Source: Gibbula magus (Eukaryota; Mollusca; Gastropoda; Trochida; Trochidae). From it: a stretch of 64,000 nt of DNA. The notes under the pieces were generated by a model. It did not search any database. It was given only the letters and a program-made list of their open reading frames with translations, and had not been told where the DNA came from. How positions within the stretch are numbered: the stretch's first letter is position 1; each line of letters starts with the position of its first letter. The stretch spans positions 70,864,420 to 70,928,419 of the forward strand of contig OW388289.1 of the NCBI GenBank assembly GCA_936450465.1, in the 5' to 3' direction. This document shows, piece after piece, positions 27,301 through 40,616 of the stretch. The position numbers and the translations under genes were made by a program.

Positions 27301-29225
27301 ATTGATTAATGTCTAAACCACTGTGTTCAAACTTGTCAAATTGTCTCTTGTACAAAGAAATTCTTTACTCTGTGCAAAAATATAAACACTCCTTTGTCGG
27401 CATGCTTGCTTTGAAAACATTTTCTGTTTACATAAGCTTACACTTACCTAATTTATTGAGAGTGTGAGATATTGAAATCCAATTTCAAGGTGATATTGAG
27501 GTTGTATTTAATATAGTCTGATCTCTAGCATAATGATTGCATCTTAGAAAATATCAGCTCATCTTAATTCACAAAAAGTTTTTAGATTATTCAAGAATTG
27601 ATTTTTCTCGTGTTATTTCTGAAAATCTGAATTTAATTATAAAAAAGGAGCAAACCCGAGCTGCACACATTAGCTGGTGTTTCCTGAGCATGAAACAACA
27701 TAATCTCATATTGTGGAAAAGGAATACAATATTTTGTTTCCTCCATTCCCAGAAGAGCACAAAGCTTTAGTGTGATTAACTGGCAAGTGTGAGACCTCAG
27801 TTTCCTCTTCCGACTGAAAGAATAATTTGTTTTTTCACCTTCGTCTTAGAAATTTTTCAAAGTGCCGAATGAACAGGAAGCGCAATACCATTTGGAAGAG
27901 AGTTCTCCTGCGAAGACTCAAAAGACAAGATGTGCCCAATTACCAATGATTGCTGGTCGGATCCAGCTAAGCAGATTGACTGAAATCGGACTAATCCTTG
28001 CTGAAGTTTGGCAGTCAGGCAGGAGGGATAAGCTGGCCAGTCAGTGAAAACACAATACTTCTTCTAACACCGTCACCTCCATAGATTCATTATAGATTTC
28101 TCCTGTCTGGAACTTTGCCAACTCACCTTAATCTATTTCCTTCAATGAAGACGGATTGGCAGAAACGTTTCACGACCTTTGTCACTTGTTGTAACGTCAA
28201 CTAAGCGTACTTACAATGTTTGGTAATGATAGCCGTTTATTAGAGTTGAAACAAAAAGTCATTTGTACCTTGTCAAAAGGGAACTTTGAAGGCAAAATAG
28301 TCATTTTCTCTTTTCCCGCGTCACAAATGTCAAAATATTTGACTCGGAGATCATTTTAGAAAAACCTTGTAGCCTTTACTGGCTTTACTTTCAGGCTTAT
28401 ATAAAGAACTAACATGATAATAGAATTTGCTTTAGATTTTTTAATATTAGATTTAAATGGTTTACGGTGACAGGCTGTTAAACAAGTGCTATACATCATT
28501 CATCATAATTATAATCAAACCTCCAGACTTTGAGATTAAAAGTTTCAGAATATGTCAATGTCAGTGAAAAGAGGTTGTGTAGTCAATTGCTCCTCCAACA
28601 TTCATGAATATTTCCACTGCTGAACCATATGGATTCCTTCACTTTGACATGTTTGGAGCATTAATCAACCCTTTGCTACATAGTCCCCTTGGTTGATTCA
28701 ATAAACATGAACAACTGTTATGAATAACCATGCTCTAATGTTCTGAATCCAATACTAGAGAACCCTTTACTCATTGTTATCTTCACGTGATACCACAAAC
28801 CGGCTGCTTGTATGAATTACACTCACAAGCCCATGTGGACTAAAACTAACAATTGGGAAATAACGAAAATTTGTATTGTTAGGGAATTACATTACTCTGT
28901 GAAAATATTGATTGCACATTTCTGAACATATGAACTGCATTACTGGAGAAGGGAATATCATCTGTTCTTGACAATGACCTCTCAAATTGTTCAACAATTT
29001 CAACATTAAAATCCAATTAAATTGTTTTCGTTTATTTTTTAATTATTCAATTTCACCCATTGTTTTATATTGATCACGTCACACAGAAAACTAATACACA
29101 TGGAGCAGAGACTGATGATGGCTCTCTAGGCACTCTCACTTTCAACTGTTTTTGTACATTTGTACAGTTTATTTTTCTCTATAATTCTCAAAAGTTATAT
29201 CAGAATCATTAGAAAGTTATATGTT
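21310..29225. other. Long non-coding stretch, minor repeats only
   Basis: No exon is supported. A short tandem motif, TTGAATAATCGCCTGCC, appears about three times at 22016-22062. A fragment with a GTGGATCC end lies near 23230. The interval 26880-28330 is slightly richer in G+C and has more CpG than its surroundings, but contains no frame that I recognise. Confidence 0.35.
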
Positions 29226-29231
29226 ACTAGC

Positions 29232-29263
29232 ATCAAGGATTTAGATAGATCTAAATCCTTGAT
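29232..29263. repeat. Perfect 15-bp inverted repeat (2-bp spacer)
   Basis: ATCAAGGATTTAGAT, the spacer AG, then ATCTAAATCCTTGAT. A perfect 32-bp palindromic hairpin with no associated gene or terminator context. Confidence 0.9.
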
Positions 29264-30717
29264 AGTATAAACATCAGTGACACACTATTGCAATAAATAT
29301 GCATTACACTTCTTGTTTTGTGCCAATAAGTAATAATAATAATTGCAAATAAACTTGCAGAAATATACCATATATATGTAGGAACTCCATCTGCTAACCC
29401 AGGGAAACAGGAGCACCATTGAATTAAACTGGAGAGGACAAGCATTTGACCAGCTCATTTCAGAGTTTAATCTCTGATGGCTGAATAACTGGAATAATTG
29501 CTGATAATCCAGATAAGTTGTCCAGAATGGCCATGGTCAAGAGAAAGCTCTTTATAAAATGATCATGGATCATGAGGTTCAGAGTCAATAATGAGCTTAA
29601 TATGTCATCAATACCCAGACCCATGAAATAGGACTAAAACCTCCCCATATATATCCTGGTATTATTCCTGGTTGGGTATTGGAAAGTCAACCATGATTTG
29701 CAATGGGCAAGCATTAATACCATTTCTACAGAACATTAGTTTAAGGATCACTTAACAACCTTAATCATGGTTATTTTAGTTAAAATAATTTGAATTGAAA
29801 CAGCATTACTGATTATTTGTAGAGAAAGTACACTTAAGTTATAGTTAATGTTACATAATCCTGGGGTTCTGACTGTTTTCTATATGTCATGTAAAAACTA
29901 CCAGAGTCGTTATACCTTGCAAAAATGGTGTAAATTTTGTTTTTTAAATTCTGTACAAAATGAGTCAACAAAGACTTAATATTATTACTAAGAATGAATT
30001 TATTGGAATCAGTATGTTTCTAACACATGAATAGCCTTGGTTCAGAACCTTATGGTAAGTAAACTAGAAAGTGAAACCTTAGCCCATTTCTTGCTTTCCA
30101 AGTATTGGAAAATGTTTAGAGTGTTCATAACAACTTTTCTCTTTTTATCAGGAAAATTTTACAGATTTCAAGCTGACAAATTTATAGCTTGTGTCACTGA
30201 AGTCAAATGATAAACTCCTGGTGCATAATTATTCTAGAAGAGCTTGTCAATGCATTGCTGAATGTCAAAACCTACAGAAATCTTGAGTTAAACATGACAT
30301 TAATTAGTAATTCCCAAGATGAAATGACTGACCTATGTACCTATAAAATCATAGCAGGTTCTGACTGGATTGAACCTATACAGACACCAAACACATTTCA
30401 CAGACATGTTTTCTCAAATATAACATGTTGTAATTAAATAACTACAGATTACAGATTCCATTTCTGAGTATATATAATCAATGCATTAATTATTTTTGAA
30501 AAAGTTGAATAAGAATACTACAAGGGATAATATATTCCTTGTACCTGTACACTTATCACAAGGCAATTTAACATGGTTTTGGATGATAAACATGGAAATT
30601 CTGAGTATAACATGTGTGATTGGTCTGAAATGATGTTCTGAGCTTGTGTTGATATTTTTTCACTTAACAGGTGCATGCATGCCAATATTACTTGCCAAAA
30701 GACAAGATGCTTTGTTA

Positions 30718-31128
30718 AATTTTTTTGTAAAAAATGTTTAGATAATACCACATCTCAGTTTCACTCAATTTTCTAAAATAATATTTAAATAATAACAATT
30801 TTAACACCTTATATCCAGTGCCTTATATCCAGTCACTGTTCACTGGCGGTATATTAAGTACATCATTATCCTACAGATATAGTACCTTAGATGTCACCAC
30901 TAAGTGCTTTGTGCAACCCTATACATCCATTTGTTCAAATTTGTGTAAAAAAATGTTTAGATAATACCACATTTCCATTTCACTCAATTTTATAAAATAA
31001 TATTTAAATAATAACGAATTTTAATGCCTAATACCCAGTGCAAGTGGGGGTACATTAAGTACATCTTTATCCTGAAGAAATAGTACCTTAGATGTCACCA
31101 TAAGTGCTTTGTGCAACCATATACATTT
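30718..31128. repeat. ~219-bp tandem duplication, two units
   Basis: ATGTTTAGATAATACCACAT occurs at 30734 and 30953; the match continues through TTTAAATAATAAC, TTAAGTACATC, ATAGTACCTTAGATGTCACC and AAGTGCTTTGTGCAACC. The units are about 190-220 bp with small indels. Non-coding. Confidence 0.88.
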
Positions 31129-31311
31129 TTCCAGTGTTCAGGAAGTTACCCATTTGTACAGCTGGGTGGACTGAGTACAATGTGAATAAAGAACCTTTCA
31201 CACGGACACAACATAGTATGGTCCAGGTCACAAACTCTTGGTATCTACACTGTGATTCAAACCTGATCCTGAAGCTAACCATTGCACCACTCAGCTTAGG
31301 ACTGGTTTGAC
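31128..31311 (-). mobile_element. tRNA-derived SINE, second family
   Basis: On the minus strand an A-box-like TGGTGCAATGG (31279-31289) is followed by a B-box-like GGTTTGAATC (31253-31263) at normal spacing, then a body containing CTCAGTCCACCCAGCTGTAC and AAATGGGTAACTTCCTG. That body motif resembles a conserved domain I know from molluscan and other invertebrate SINEs (from memory). It sits directly after the 219-bp duplication. Open frames over it are not genes. Confidence 0.65.
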
Positions 31312-31329
31312 ATAACAAATTCAGGAGGT

Positions 31330-34265
31330 AACTGGTGAAGGATTCCTTTCACTGACATCAACACAACAATATTCTTTTCTTTGATATTTGCAACTTTATA
31401 TGAAACTGCTGCCAGTTCTTGATCTTAAAAGGATTGTGATAAATGGTATTGTCACCTCCCCATCTTGATCGGGGAAGAATAAATCAGCCAAGGACAGTCG
31501 CATTCAGTGTGATACATGAGCCTGGTATTAAGGGGCAATTTCTGCAGGAATACAAATTACACTGCAAACAGATTTCTGTCAGAAATAATTATTTGTAATT
31601 TGCAAGAAATGTTTTTTTTGTAACTTAATCCATTTCATTCTTTTAAGAGTTAGCAGTCAATGACACTCAAGATTGATTCATGTAATTTTCTCAGAGGTAG
31701 CTGAAAGAAGTTATATTTGCGGCTATTTTCTGCCGCAAGCAGAAGAGTCTTAAAGTTCTGATGGGACACCCAGAGACGTCATTCAGAAAGGATTTTCATT
31801 TTTTAGAGTACATGTTGTATACTTGTAAACTTGTGCTTCAAAACTTACGTCAATCATTATTTTCAATCAGTAAGTAGAAGTCTCTTCTTAACATAAGATA
31901 AGGAATTCCTACTATTGATTCTCTTTTGTCATTCAGCTGGAGGTTGAGAGGCTAATGGAGACAACAGTGACACTATATGTCAGCAGAATAGATGCAATTA
32001 GTCATTTTCAATGAAAATCTGGAACACTTTGCCCATCGGTCCAATTAACCTCCATTGACCACATGACTTAAGGATCAACACTTCTGACAAGAAGACAATT
32101 ATAGGCCAAGATTTGGGGATCAAAGTAAGAAAAAGGGTAAATGTTGAAAATTTGTTTTCATGTAATTGAGAATTTTCCGCAAGTTGTTTGGAAGTGGTAT
32201 TGATGGAACCATTTACAGTAGGTTTCTGTCAGTTGGGAGATTTGCCCGCTAGTTTGTGGGATGTGTTGACGGGACAGGAGGGCCGGTATTGACAGAGAGG
32301 CTACGTAATTGCAGGTCATTCCTCATAGCAGTCTGGGGTCCTTCTCAAGTTAACCCTTTGGCAAAATCACTGACCACGATTGCAACCCTAAATTGAGCCA
32401 TTTTCATTTGATGATTCTTTGATTGGTCTGACACCTCTGTCTGATGAGGAGTTATTTTAAACTTTTCATCATCATCGGTTTGATGCAATGTCATTTCTCC
32501 AACAGGGACATTTCTCTCAGGCTTTTCTTGGATGCATCCAACATTTATGCTCGGCAATTGGCTTAATTTCTCTCTCAAGACGATTCCAAGTAACAAATGG
32601 GACTATACTCTATTCTCTCCTAAGGTACTGATCTTTCATGGGCAATCATGAATCTTCCTTAAGAGAAATGACTGGCTATCTTTGACACGGCCAGACCAAG
32701 TCCTGCAGAGTTCCATAATACAAAGGTAAATGGATTCAAAAGTGTAAGTTACAGTGCCATATCTGAATCCATCTCCAGTTGTCGTCTGATTGCATACAAG
32801 TGCTTTCCTGTTGATGGGATTCTTTAGTAGGCAATATCTTGATAGTGTTCGCTTATATTGGAAACACTAAGTGATTAGATGGTCTCAAGTAGAGTAACAT
32901 ATCCTCCTGTAATTATGTCAATATTTGTGAGCCAGATCTGGACACAATTTACAGACAATGTTATTACCAATATGGTTGAAAAGAACAGAGTTGATAATTT
33001 CAATATGAGCACATGTGCACACAAAACATTTGCACAGCAATCATTGTTTCAGCATGTGTTCTCATATCATGCTGTCTGTGATGTCATAAAACAATTATTT
33101 TTATGAAGTCATATAGTAACTGTATTGCAAGATAAGGGAGCTGTCTTCTCGCTATCATAATAAAGAAATTATTATGCTCGAAAGTGTGCCATATGACTTC
33201 AATAAATTCATGCAAATTTTCTTTATATAACCAGTCTCTCACAAAGCAATACAAACATATACTAGTTTTGTAAAAGCCACATGACACATTTCCTTGCATA
33301 ATAATCTTTATGTACAAGATAAAAACGATCAAAAACATGTCCATGTCCATATGGTCTGGAGTCTATATTCCATTAACACACAAAAGACCAATAATTTTCA
33401 TTATTTTCTTTCCATGACATTTCTTTGATCATCAGAGCATTGTGGTATGATTGCACTTTCCCATTATGTTCACAGCAATTCATCTTGCCATGATAATCTG
33501 CAGATTCATCTCATACAGATATAGGCAATTGTTGAATTATTTCCAGTTTCTGCATCATGTCTCTTTTTTCATGTTCTCAGATTTGTTCAGTCTAGTGGCA
33601 CCAGTGAAGTATGTGGCCGAGATCAATGAGTATTAGCGCGGGTAATTATAGCCAACTGACCTGAAGCAGTAATGACATTCATCAAATGGTTTGGCAAATC
33701 ACAAGTATTAATGGTGACTGGAGGCATTGATCTTGACAAAGCACTGTATTGTTACCATGCTCGAATAGCTACACGCCATTAATGTTACTAACTTGTTTCC
33801 TACCTAATCTACTGTAAAATTATCTGATAAATCACAAAAGGAAAGAAGTAGCCTAATTTGCTGATAGGTTTTCCGAAATTGAATGAAGGTGTAATTCATA
33901 TCAAGATGCACATTGAGCAATTATCCATAATGATGTTTTAGTGATCTTTCACAAAGGAAAGTTTAGATCTTGGAGCTTGGTATGAAATAAACAAACACTG
34001 AATGTTATAACAAATATGTTATGACATAAAAAAATATAGACAACAAAAAACCTTAAAATTTAACAAAAATCTCAAAAAATTGCTGATCAAAAGTTAAACA
34101 TTTACTAGTGTAGAAGAGGTCTTATTATCGTCACTGAGGATGGAGAGGTTCAGTGATATCTTAAACATACAGGTATACTACATAAATAGTGTGAGATCCA
34201 TGATTTATCATTTACATCTGTATCAGCTATATTCAGTATTATACAGCAGTTTACAGGGTAATCTA
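31330..34265. other. Non-coding stretch
   Basis: No supported exon. The interval 33590-33790 is less AT-rich and contains a GCGCGGGTAATTATAG block; it may be regulatory but nothing decisive is seen. Confidence 0.35.
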
Positions 34266-34269
34266 TATG

Positions 34270-34446
34270 CAGTCAGGCCTCGATAATCCGAACGCTTCCG
34301 TTTTTCATCAAAAACGTTCGGATAGTGAAATGTTCGGACTACTGAGTAATGAGGACTACTATAGAGATTAGTTTGGTTACATCTTCCTACCGTTCGGAAA
34401 CTGCGAGATTCGGATTATCGGTGGCCGGATTATCGCGGGTTGACAG
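34270..34446. mobile_element. 177-bp pogo/Tigger-like MITE
   Basis: The left end CAGTCAGGCCTCGATAATCC and the right end, reverse-complemented CTGTCAACCCGCGATAATCC, match the CAGTCNNNCNCGATAATCC style of pogo/Tigger termini. Internal GTTCGGA motifs are also inverted. TA lies immediately outside the right end; the left flank is TATG, so the TA duplication is imperfect. No transposase. Confidence 0.7.
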
Positions 34447-34864
34447 TATGTTGAAATGAATAGTTATATGACCATATCAGTTGAATCAGTCAACAAAATA
34501 TTAAACAGTCGGCTAAGGTTTAGTCACTTATATGTTATAACACAAATACATGTAAACTAGATGTGTTTTTAAACACTGATGCCCTTGGATATAAGCATAG
34601 TTTATCAAAGAAGTTATAATACCCCTTGTAAAAGAGTATGGTTAAGTATCAAAGGTGTATATCACTGACCAATGCAAAATTTCGGGGAAATGAAGCATGC
34701 AGCAATGTTAAGGTCACAAGGTGACAAATTTTAACCTCATCTGAAAGGTCTCATAACAATGGATGCACATTACAAGTATCAAATTTAGGTCTATCACTGA
34801 CCAATAAAAATTATGACCGAGGTTAAAGTGCCATGGTCAATCACAAGGTTAATGACAAACAGGA

Positions 34865-34890
34865 GGACAGACAGACAGACAGACAGACAC
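34865..34890. repeat. GACA microsatellite
   Basis: About six GACA units in a row. Confidence 0.95.
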
Positions 34891-34979
34891 GTACATTATA
34901 TATCAGAATCAATTGAGCATAAAAGCGAGACATTATACACTTGCAATTGATTATTAAGACAGATTTAATTTACCCATTT

Positions 34980-35130
34980 TAACAATGCCGCGATCAGCGC
35001 CGGGATTGAGGCGTGACTGTAATTTATCACAGACGAGGGGTCATCTATGACCCGCTCCGTGGAGCCTCATTAATTAATTAATGATGATTATCACTGCCGC
35101 TAGATGAATTTATGAGGTGTGTTGAATCGC
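34980..35130. promoter_or_regulatory. Possible conserved regulatory element with homeodomain-type sites
   Basis: This block is much richer in G+C than its surroundings (GCCGCGATCAGCGCCGGGATT near 34987) and then contains overlapping TTAATTAATTAATGATGATT, the core that homeodomain proteins bind. No open frame or transposon ends explain it. It lies about 6.4 kb before exon A. Sequence alone cannot show conservation or activity. Confidence 0.25.
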
Positions 35131-35680
35131 CAAAAACACATGCTTATGCAATAATAATGTAATTGTCATCTGCGGAATTACCTAGTTGGATATCTGAACA
35201 TTCGATATATGAAAAATGTAAGTTATTTTGTTGAAGATTTGATAGTGAAATTAACAATCAAAATGTTGCGAAATAATGTTGAATTATGACTTTCGCCAAT
35301 AATGAGATTACTCCAGTGATGTCACAGGAGTTATCGCTTCAGGGACCACAACCCCGCAGATTTTCATTCTGGTCGCCGGGGCTAAATTAGGTGGGGGTTT
35401 TTAAAAGCTGTACATAAGTAATTTATGGGCCGATTTCAGAAATTTAAAAAGTTAGCAATTGTCAAATTGACATCCCATATTTATGAATCTGAATGTGACC
35501 ATATGTCATTACATCTATCCTTTAAAAAGGGCCAATTTCAATCAGAAATATTCCAGAAAGCAGCAGGTATAAGGTTTATTCAAACAATCTTCTTTCTAGA
35601 CCATAGGCACATTAGTTACATCAAGCCATGCTTTTTCAGAAATGTTATGGCAACCGTATGTTTAAGCATCAATCAAGATA

Positions 35681-36190
35681 TTCTTACAGAATTATAAGCA
35701 CATTTTCTTGCATATAGCTTTCTGCTATCATAGTATATTTCAGAGCCATTAGAGGTTAAACCAAAATATATTCTTGCAGGGTTATATTATAAGCATATTT
35801 GCTTGTAAGAGGCGGACTTATGTCACATTATGTTCAAGGACTGGCAACAGGTTAAAACAAATTATGTTCTTGCAACGTTATATTATGAGATCATTAAGCT
35901 GAAAGCATATTTTCTTGTAATAGGCCGACTTATGTCACATTATATTCAAGGACTGGTAACAGGTGGAACCAAAATATGTTCTTGCAACGTTATATTATGA
36001 AAGTAAAGCATATTTCTTGTATGATACTGACTTATATCATATCATATTCAAGGGCTGGTAACAGGTTAAAGCAATTACTGTTCTTGCAGGGTTATATTAT
36101 GAGATCATTAAGCATATATAACTTATATCATATCTTATCATACAGGTTAAAGAAATTAATGTTCTTGCAGGGTTATAAGCATATTTTCTT
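35681..36190 (+). repeat. ~100-bp irregular tandem array, six units
   Basis: The landmark TTCTTGCAGGGTTATATTAT (or its CAACGTT variant) starts at about 35681, 35771, 35867, 35979, 36081 and 36162, with spacing of 81-112 bp. Units also share AAGCATATTTTCTTGT, GACTTATGTCACATTAT and CAAGGACTGGTAACAGGTTAAA. Length variation comes from indels. Non-coding. Confidence 0.88.
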
Positions 36191-36199
36191 CTATGGGGC

Positions 36200-38080
36200 T
36201 GATACTTCTGAGATCAGCATGTTGCAGGTTTTATTTGAAATATGTTCAGACAAGGTTTTACGTTATATAAGGTGTCAGACACGACTACATCTGTAAGAGA
36301 CATATAGCCCTTGATAACCCATTGAATCAAAGCTTGATCTTTAATCCTTATTACAGACTGAGGTAACTGTTTTGATAAAATTCTATGTTGTTGGCATAAT
36401 TGATTTTTAGAGTCCTGGCAAAACACAAATTACTATTATCTGTTTAGATTCTCACTAAGCCACAGCTGGACTGAATAAGCAAAACACACCGTGCAAAGTC
36501 ATCAATGCTGAACAAAACATGCCATTAAGTACAACATAATGTCTCCCGCATACTATTTCATCATGCAATATCTATAATAGAAAATCAGAGTTTATGCTCA
36601 TTTCTATACACCATGAATAAAACATTTATTTTCTGTATTTGTGTTATCACTTTTGTTGCTCGTTGACAAATATTGACATATGTTAATTATAACAGAAGAC
36701 CAAACCGTGCCAATATGAGCACATACCAATGATATGATACAGTGCGACATGTTTGACTTTTAACGCACCACAAATTCAAAACCATTTGTCACTGTGAAAC
36801 CAGTAAGGTAATATCATTACTTGTTCTTGTACAAGATGAGGAGTATAAACTTTACTATTATAATGGGTTAAATGAAGAAGACTTAGGAAGATTTGTAGAA
36901 GAAACAGTTTAATTGCAAAAAAAATGGTATAGATATAGATAATATCTAGATGATATAGCAAAAGCAATAATTTGATTTATTGGTGGGGAAAAAGTTACCA
37001 AAGGACTAAACCCATAACTTGCTTTCATCTCATCTCAGATTAATTCTTAGATATGTGTTACCACACAGTGCAAAAATATGCCAAACAGTATTGGTTCAGG
37101 TGGTGGTGTAAACCCCCTTTCAAAAAACATTACTCGCTCCTGATTAGAAACAAGCACTTTATCAGCAAACTTCAAAACATCATATTGAAACGTCTTCCAC
37201 AAGCTAGAAGAACCTTTAAGCTCGGTGTTTTAACTTACTCTAGTTAACCGCTGGCTGCTTAAGCCATCACAGAAGGTATGCAACAATATGGATTTTTGAA
37301 CTGGAAATCCAGATCTGAAACCTCAAGAAATGGAAATGCTTGAATCTTAGACAGTTGGATTTCAAAGAAGAATGTTTTTAAAACCTACTCTCCGTCAGGA
37401 AGATAACGGCGGAGGGTGCAATATCGACAAGCTGTAATGTGATTCAGTAAAAACACACAACAACGGAAGTAATTGTCCTTCCAGTCAGATATGTGGGGTC
37501 CCATGCTGAGAATATGCAGCACAGCTCAATACCACAACAATGCACTGTTAAAAGACGGGAACAAAAACTGTCTGTTTGTCAAAAGCAACAGCCATGTGTT
37601 GTGCATGCACATCTGTACTTGGGAAACTCTATTTTTTTCTTTGTCTGGACAGATGAAAAGGTTTTCTCAAGATGTTCCAAACATGTTAACTATTCCAAGC
37701 TTTGACTCATTCTGTATTTCGGATGTTTTGAAGAAAATGTTTCTGCGAAACTGTTTGAATTTTTTTTTAATATGGTGAAAATGCAATATCAGTTTCATTT
37801 GATCTAGAACACTGATGTGGTCGCTTGATTAGACATTTCTAAGAGCATTTCACAAGACTGTTTTCATTAGAGTTTGTAGGAGTGGAAGAAGGTGCAGTTA
37901 AAAACCTAGAGTGTTACATTCATTAAATACTTGTGTCTTTTTCTACTCCCTTACAATTCATTGCCTACTGAACACATAACATTATGTAAGAAATAACTAC
38001 CGGTATACTGAAGTATGATTGGCTCAGTAATATTACAGCATATACCTGTGAAAATAAACTCCAACCCTCACTCTAAACCT
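36200..38080. other. Non-coding stretch, no supported feature
   Basis: No coding signal or strong repeat recognised; the open frames here are short, in several frames, and lack coding composition. Confidence 0.4.
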
Positions 38081-38082
38081 CC

Positions 38083-38178
38083 TATTCAAAGTATACCTGG
38101 GTAGATTCTGTGGCTTCCATAATCTACTCCATTGTAGATTTTGGGAGCTCCTAGAATCAACAAGGGTATACTTTGAAG
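38083..38178. mobile_element. 96-bp hairpin element
   Basis: The left arm TTCAAAGTATACCTGGGTAG is mirrored by the right arm, which reverse-complemented reads TTCAAAGTATACCCTTGTTG; a second inverted block pairs ATAATCTAC with GTAGATTTT. The segment folds on itself with few mismatches. Probably a small MITE. Confidence 0.65.
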
Positions 38179-38179
38179 A

Positions 38180-40480
38180 GTGGTAGTGTTTTGGATTTTA
38201 CACCAATACAGATTGTGCCATACAAATGTTGTCACATGCTGTTTAACAATATATCGCAGCAAACAATTTTTGGATATTTGTCAGTAATGTTCTGTGTTGG
38301 ATAGAGCTCTGGTCTCAATTGTGTAATGTTTAAAATGCATATAGAAATATAAAAAGTTCATTCAATATATAATGCAATAATAAAGCAAAAATACAGGATC
38401 CTTGTATGGCAGTATATTGCAATACTACAATTGGTGCAACATCAAGCCATAGAAGTAAGTATGTCTCATGTATAAAGATCAATCTGTACATATACCTTCA
38501 AATATTAACATTATATAGTTTTGCTTTTTAGAAAGGGTCTGAATTCTAGTAAGTGCCAGATGTATGGCATGTTTAAACTTGTATTTTCAAATTATCTAGC
38601 AATCTAGAGATTCCATATATTTCATTTAAAATTTTTCATTTCAAACTTTAATTGTAGTGATTTTTACATTAGCCAGACTTCTAATAGCTAGGGTCTGAGA
38701 GTCTATGGAATTGAATTAGAAAGCAGCTGGTCACATATTAGAGGTAGGAATCATTCCCGTTACAGCACGATGGTCAGCCAAGACGAGTTCAGAACACTAA
38801 TGAGATCATCCTGAATTATCCTGGATCAACAGGAGATAGGCTAAAATTCCAGAAAATCTTCCTGAAGCACTTGATTGAAATTGATTTATTCATCCTCACC
38901 CATGTATACTGCTGCTGTTGTACATGCTATCGGGCAGTCTACAGTGTACTTGTGGATGTAGATTGCATGTACATAGCAGTTACATGTCAACGCGGGTGTC
39001 TATTACACATTTACCCTTGCATCCTTTGCACAGTGCAGATTCATAAGAGAGTGCTTGCATGTTTGCAGTGTATATAGCTGCTTCTTTGCCAATATCCAGC
39101 AACATAATGAGTGAACAAGACACTTTGAAAGGCCTTTCTTTCATCCTTGGTATTTACACTACCGCTTTTCACAGTGAATGTAAATAATGTGAAGCAAGGG
39201 TGACGAGGGATGGCTGTTGCTATCTGTTACATGTAGATAGCAAACATGTCATATTTGTGTAATGGGAGTCCCCGTGGTATATTGCAGAATGCAGCTATAG
39301 GCTGTTCAGAGGTAAATAGCGAAACTCTTATCAGCATCAAGGTGTTCCGGGTCATATACACCCGTTTTGTAATTAAACTCACGCTCGTTTCTCCGTTGTT
39401 TTGAGATATTTATAATATTTTGGCTGTACCCATTAACCATAGTTCAATCATGTGTAAAATCAACAGATTTTTATGTGTTTTTCTGCACTGCTATTGGTGG
39501 GTTTTCCATGAACATATGCTTTGAAGATAAGCATTTGCTGGAGGTGTAGGGTTACCTGTTACGATCTGTGAAGAGGCCATTGTGTAAAACATATACTTAC
39601 AGTATTTTGTGATTACATGGTGACTTGGAAAGTAAGCATTGTGCTTCCGCAGTTTACGATCTTTGCTGTTTTACCGATTGTTATCAAGTTTTTGTTTCTT
39701 TACCTTGTCTAAGAAGTCTATTAGGAGGAGGTAGGTGTTCTGATTTAAAGATTGTCAAAATGGTATTTCACACTTATTTTTTCCCCAAATAATTCCACTT
39801 TCGACAATAGAAGAAATCAGTCATATATTTTTATCCAAACATTTTAAAGATGCCTCTAATGGTTAATGTTTTTGTTGAAAACCAGCTCCGTTTTTATTGC
39901 AAACTACTTCTGAAAGATGAAGCAAAAAGCATTGGCATTCTATATCAAAGCTTTCTTCTGCAACTGAATTTCAGAAATCAGAAGCATAAAATCCATATAA
40001 ACAAAGTTACTTTGCGTAACAGTACATTACATGAATCTATTAATGCTGACATACAGTTAACACACGATCAAAAAAGGAAGACCAAAACTAATTAAATGTT
40101 TTTTTCCCTCACACGGTATGCTGGTGACACGGCTTATTGAAAACATTTTTGTAAATATTTTTTTCTTTATGTGCACAAGTTGAAATCAAACAATATTGCA
40201 ATGTTGTTAGAATAATTGCTTCAGGGTGCGGATGAAATCGTATTATACTCCATAACTTTTATATTGATTTTTCTTTTTTTAGAAATCTTGAAAATATTGG
40301 CATTATTCAACAGAAAAACTTTTGAAAGGAATTAGTTTTGGAAGTTAATGAAATATTGAATTCCTATTTTTATTGGGGGTTCTCTCTAAAAGGATGAAGT
40401 TCCTTGGAGTGATTTTCTTGGCAGGATCAGATAAGTTTTTTTTGAATGACAATAATGAAGATTGATGGATAGCTGATGAG
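38180..40480. other. Non-coding stretch, no supported feature
   Basis: AT-rich with no recognised exon, RNA gene or mobile element. Confidence 0.4.
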
Positions 40481-40489
40481 GGTATTGAT

Positions 40490-40581
40490 CATATGATCAG
40501 ACGGGGGAAACATATTGATTGTGATGATCATTGTTGTACAAGTAATAAGTATGATGACTGAAGTAGTTATAACAACCATGC

Positions 40582-40616
<35 letters not shown>

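Noticed and set aside
27862..28047. 61-codon frame in a slightly G+C-richer zone
   Set aside because: Starts at GTG, with no domain, no splice context and no supporting neighbours.
31104..31318. Overlapping frames on both strands
   Set aside because: They coincide with the minus-strand tRNA-derived SINE, including its A and B boxes.
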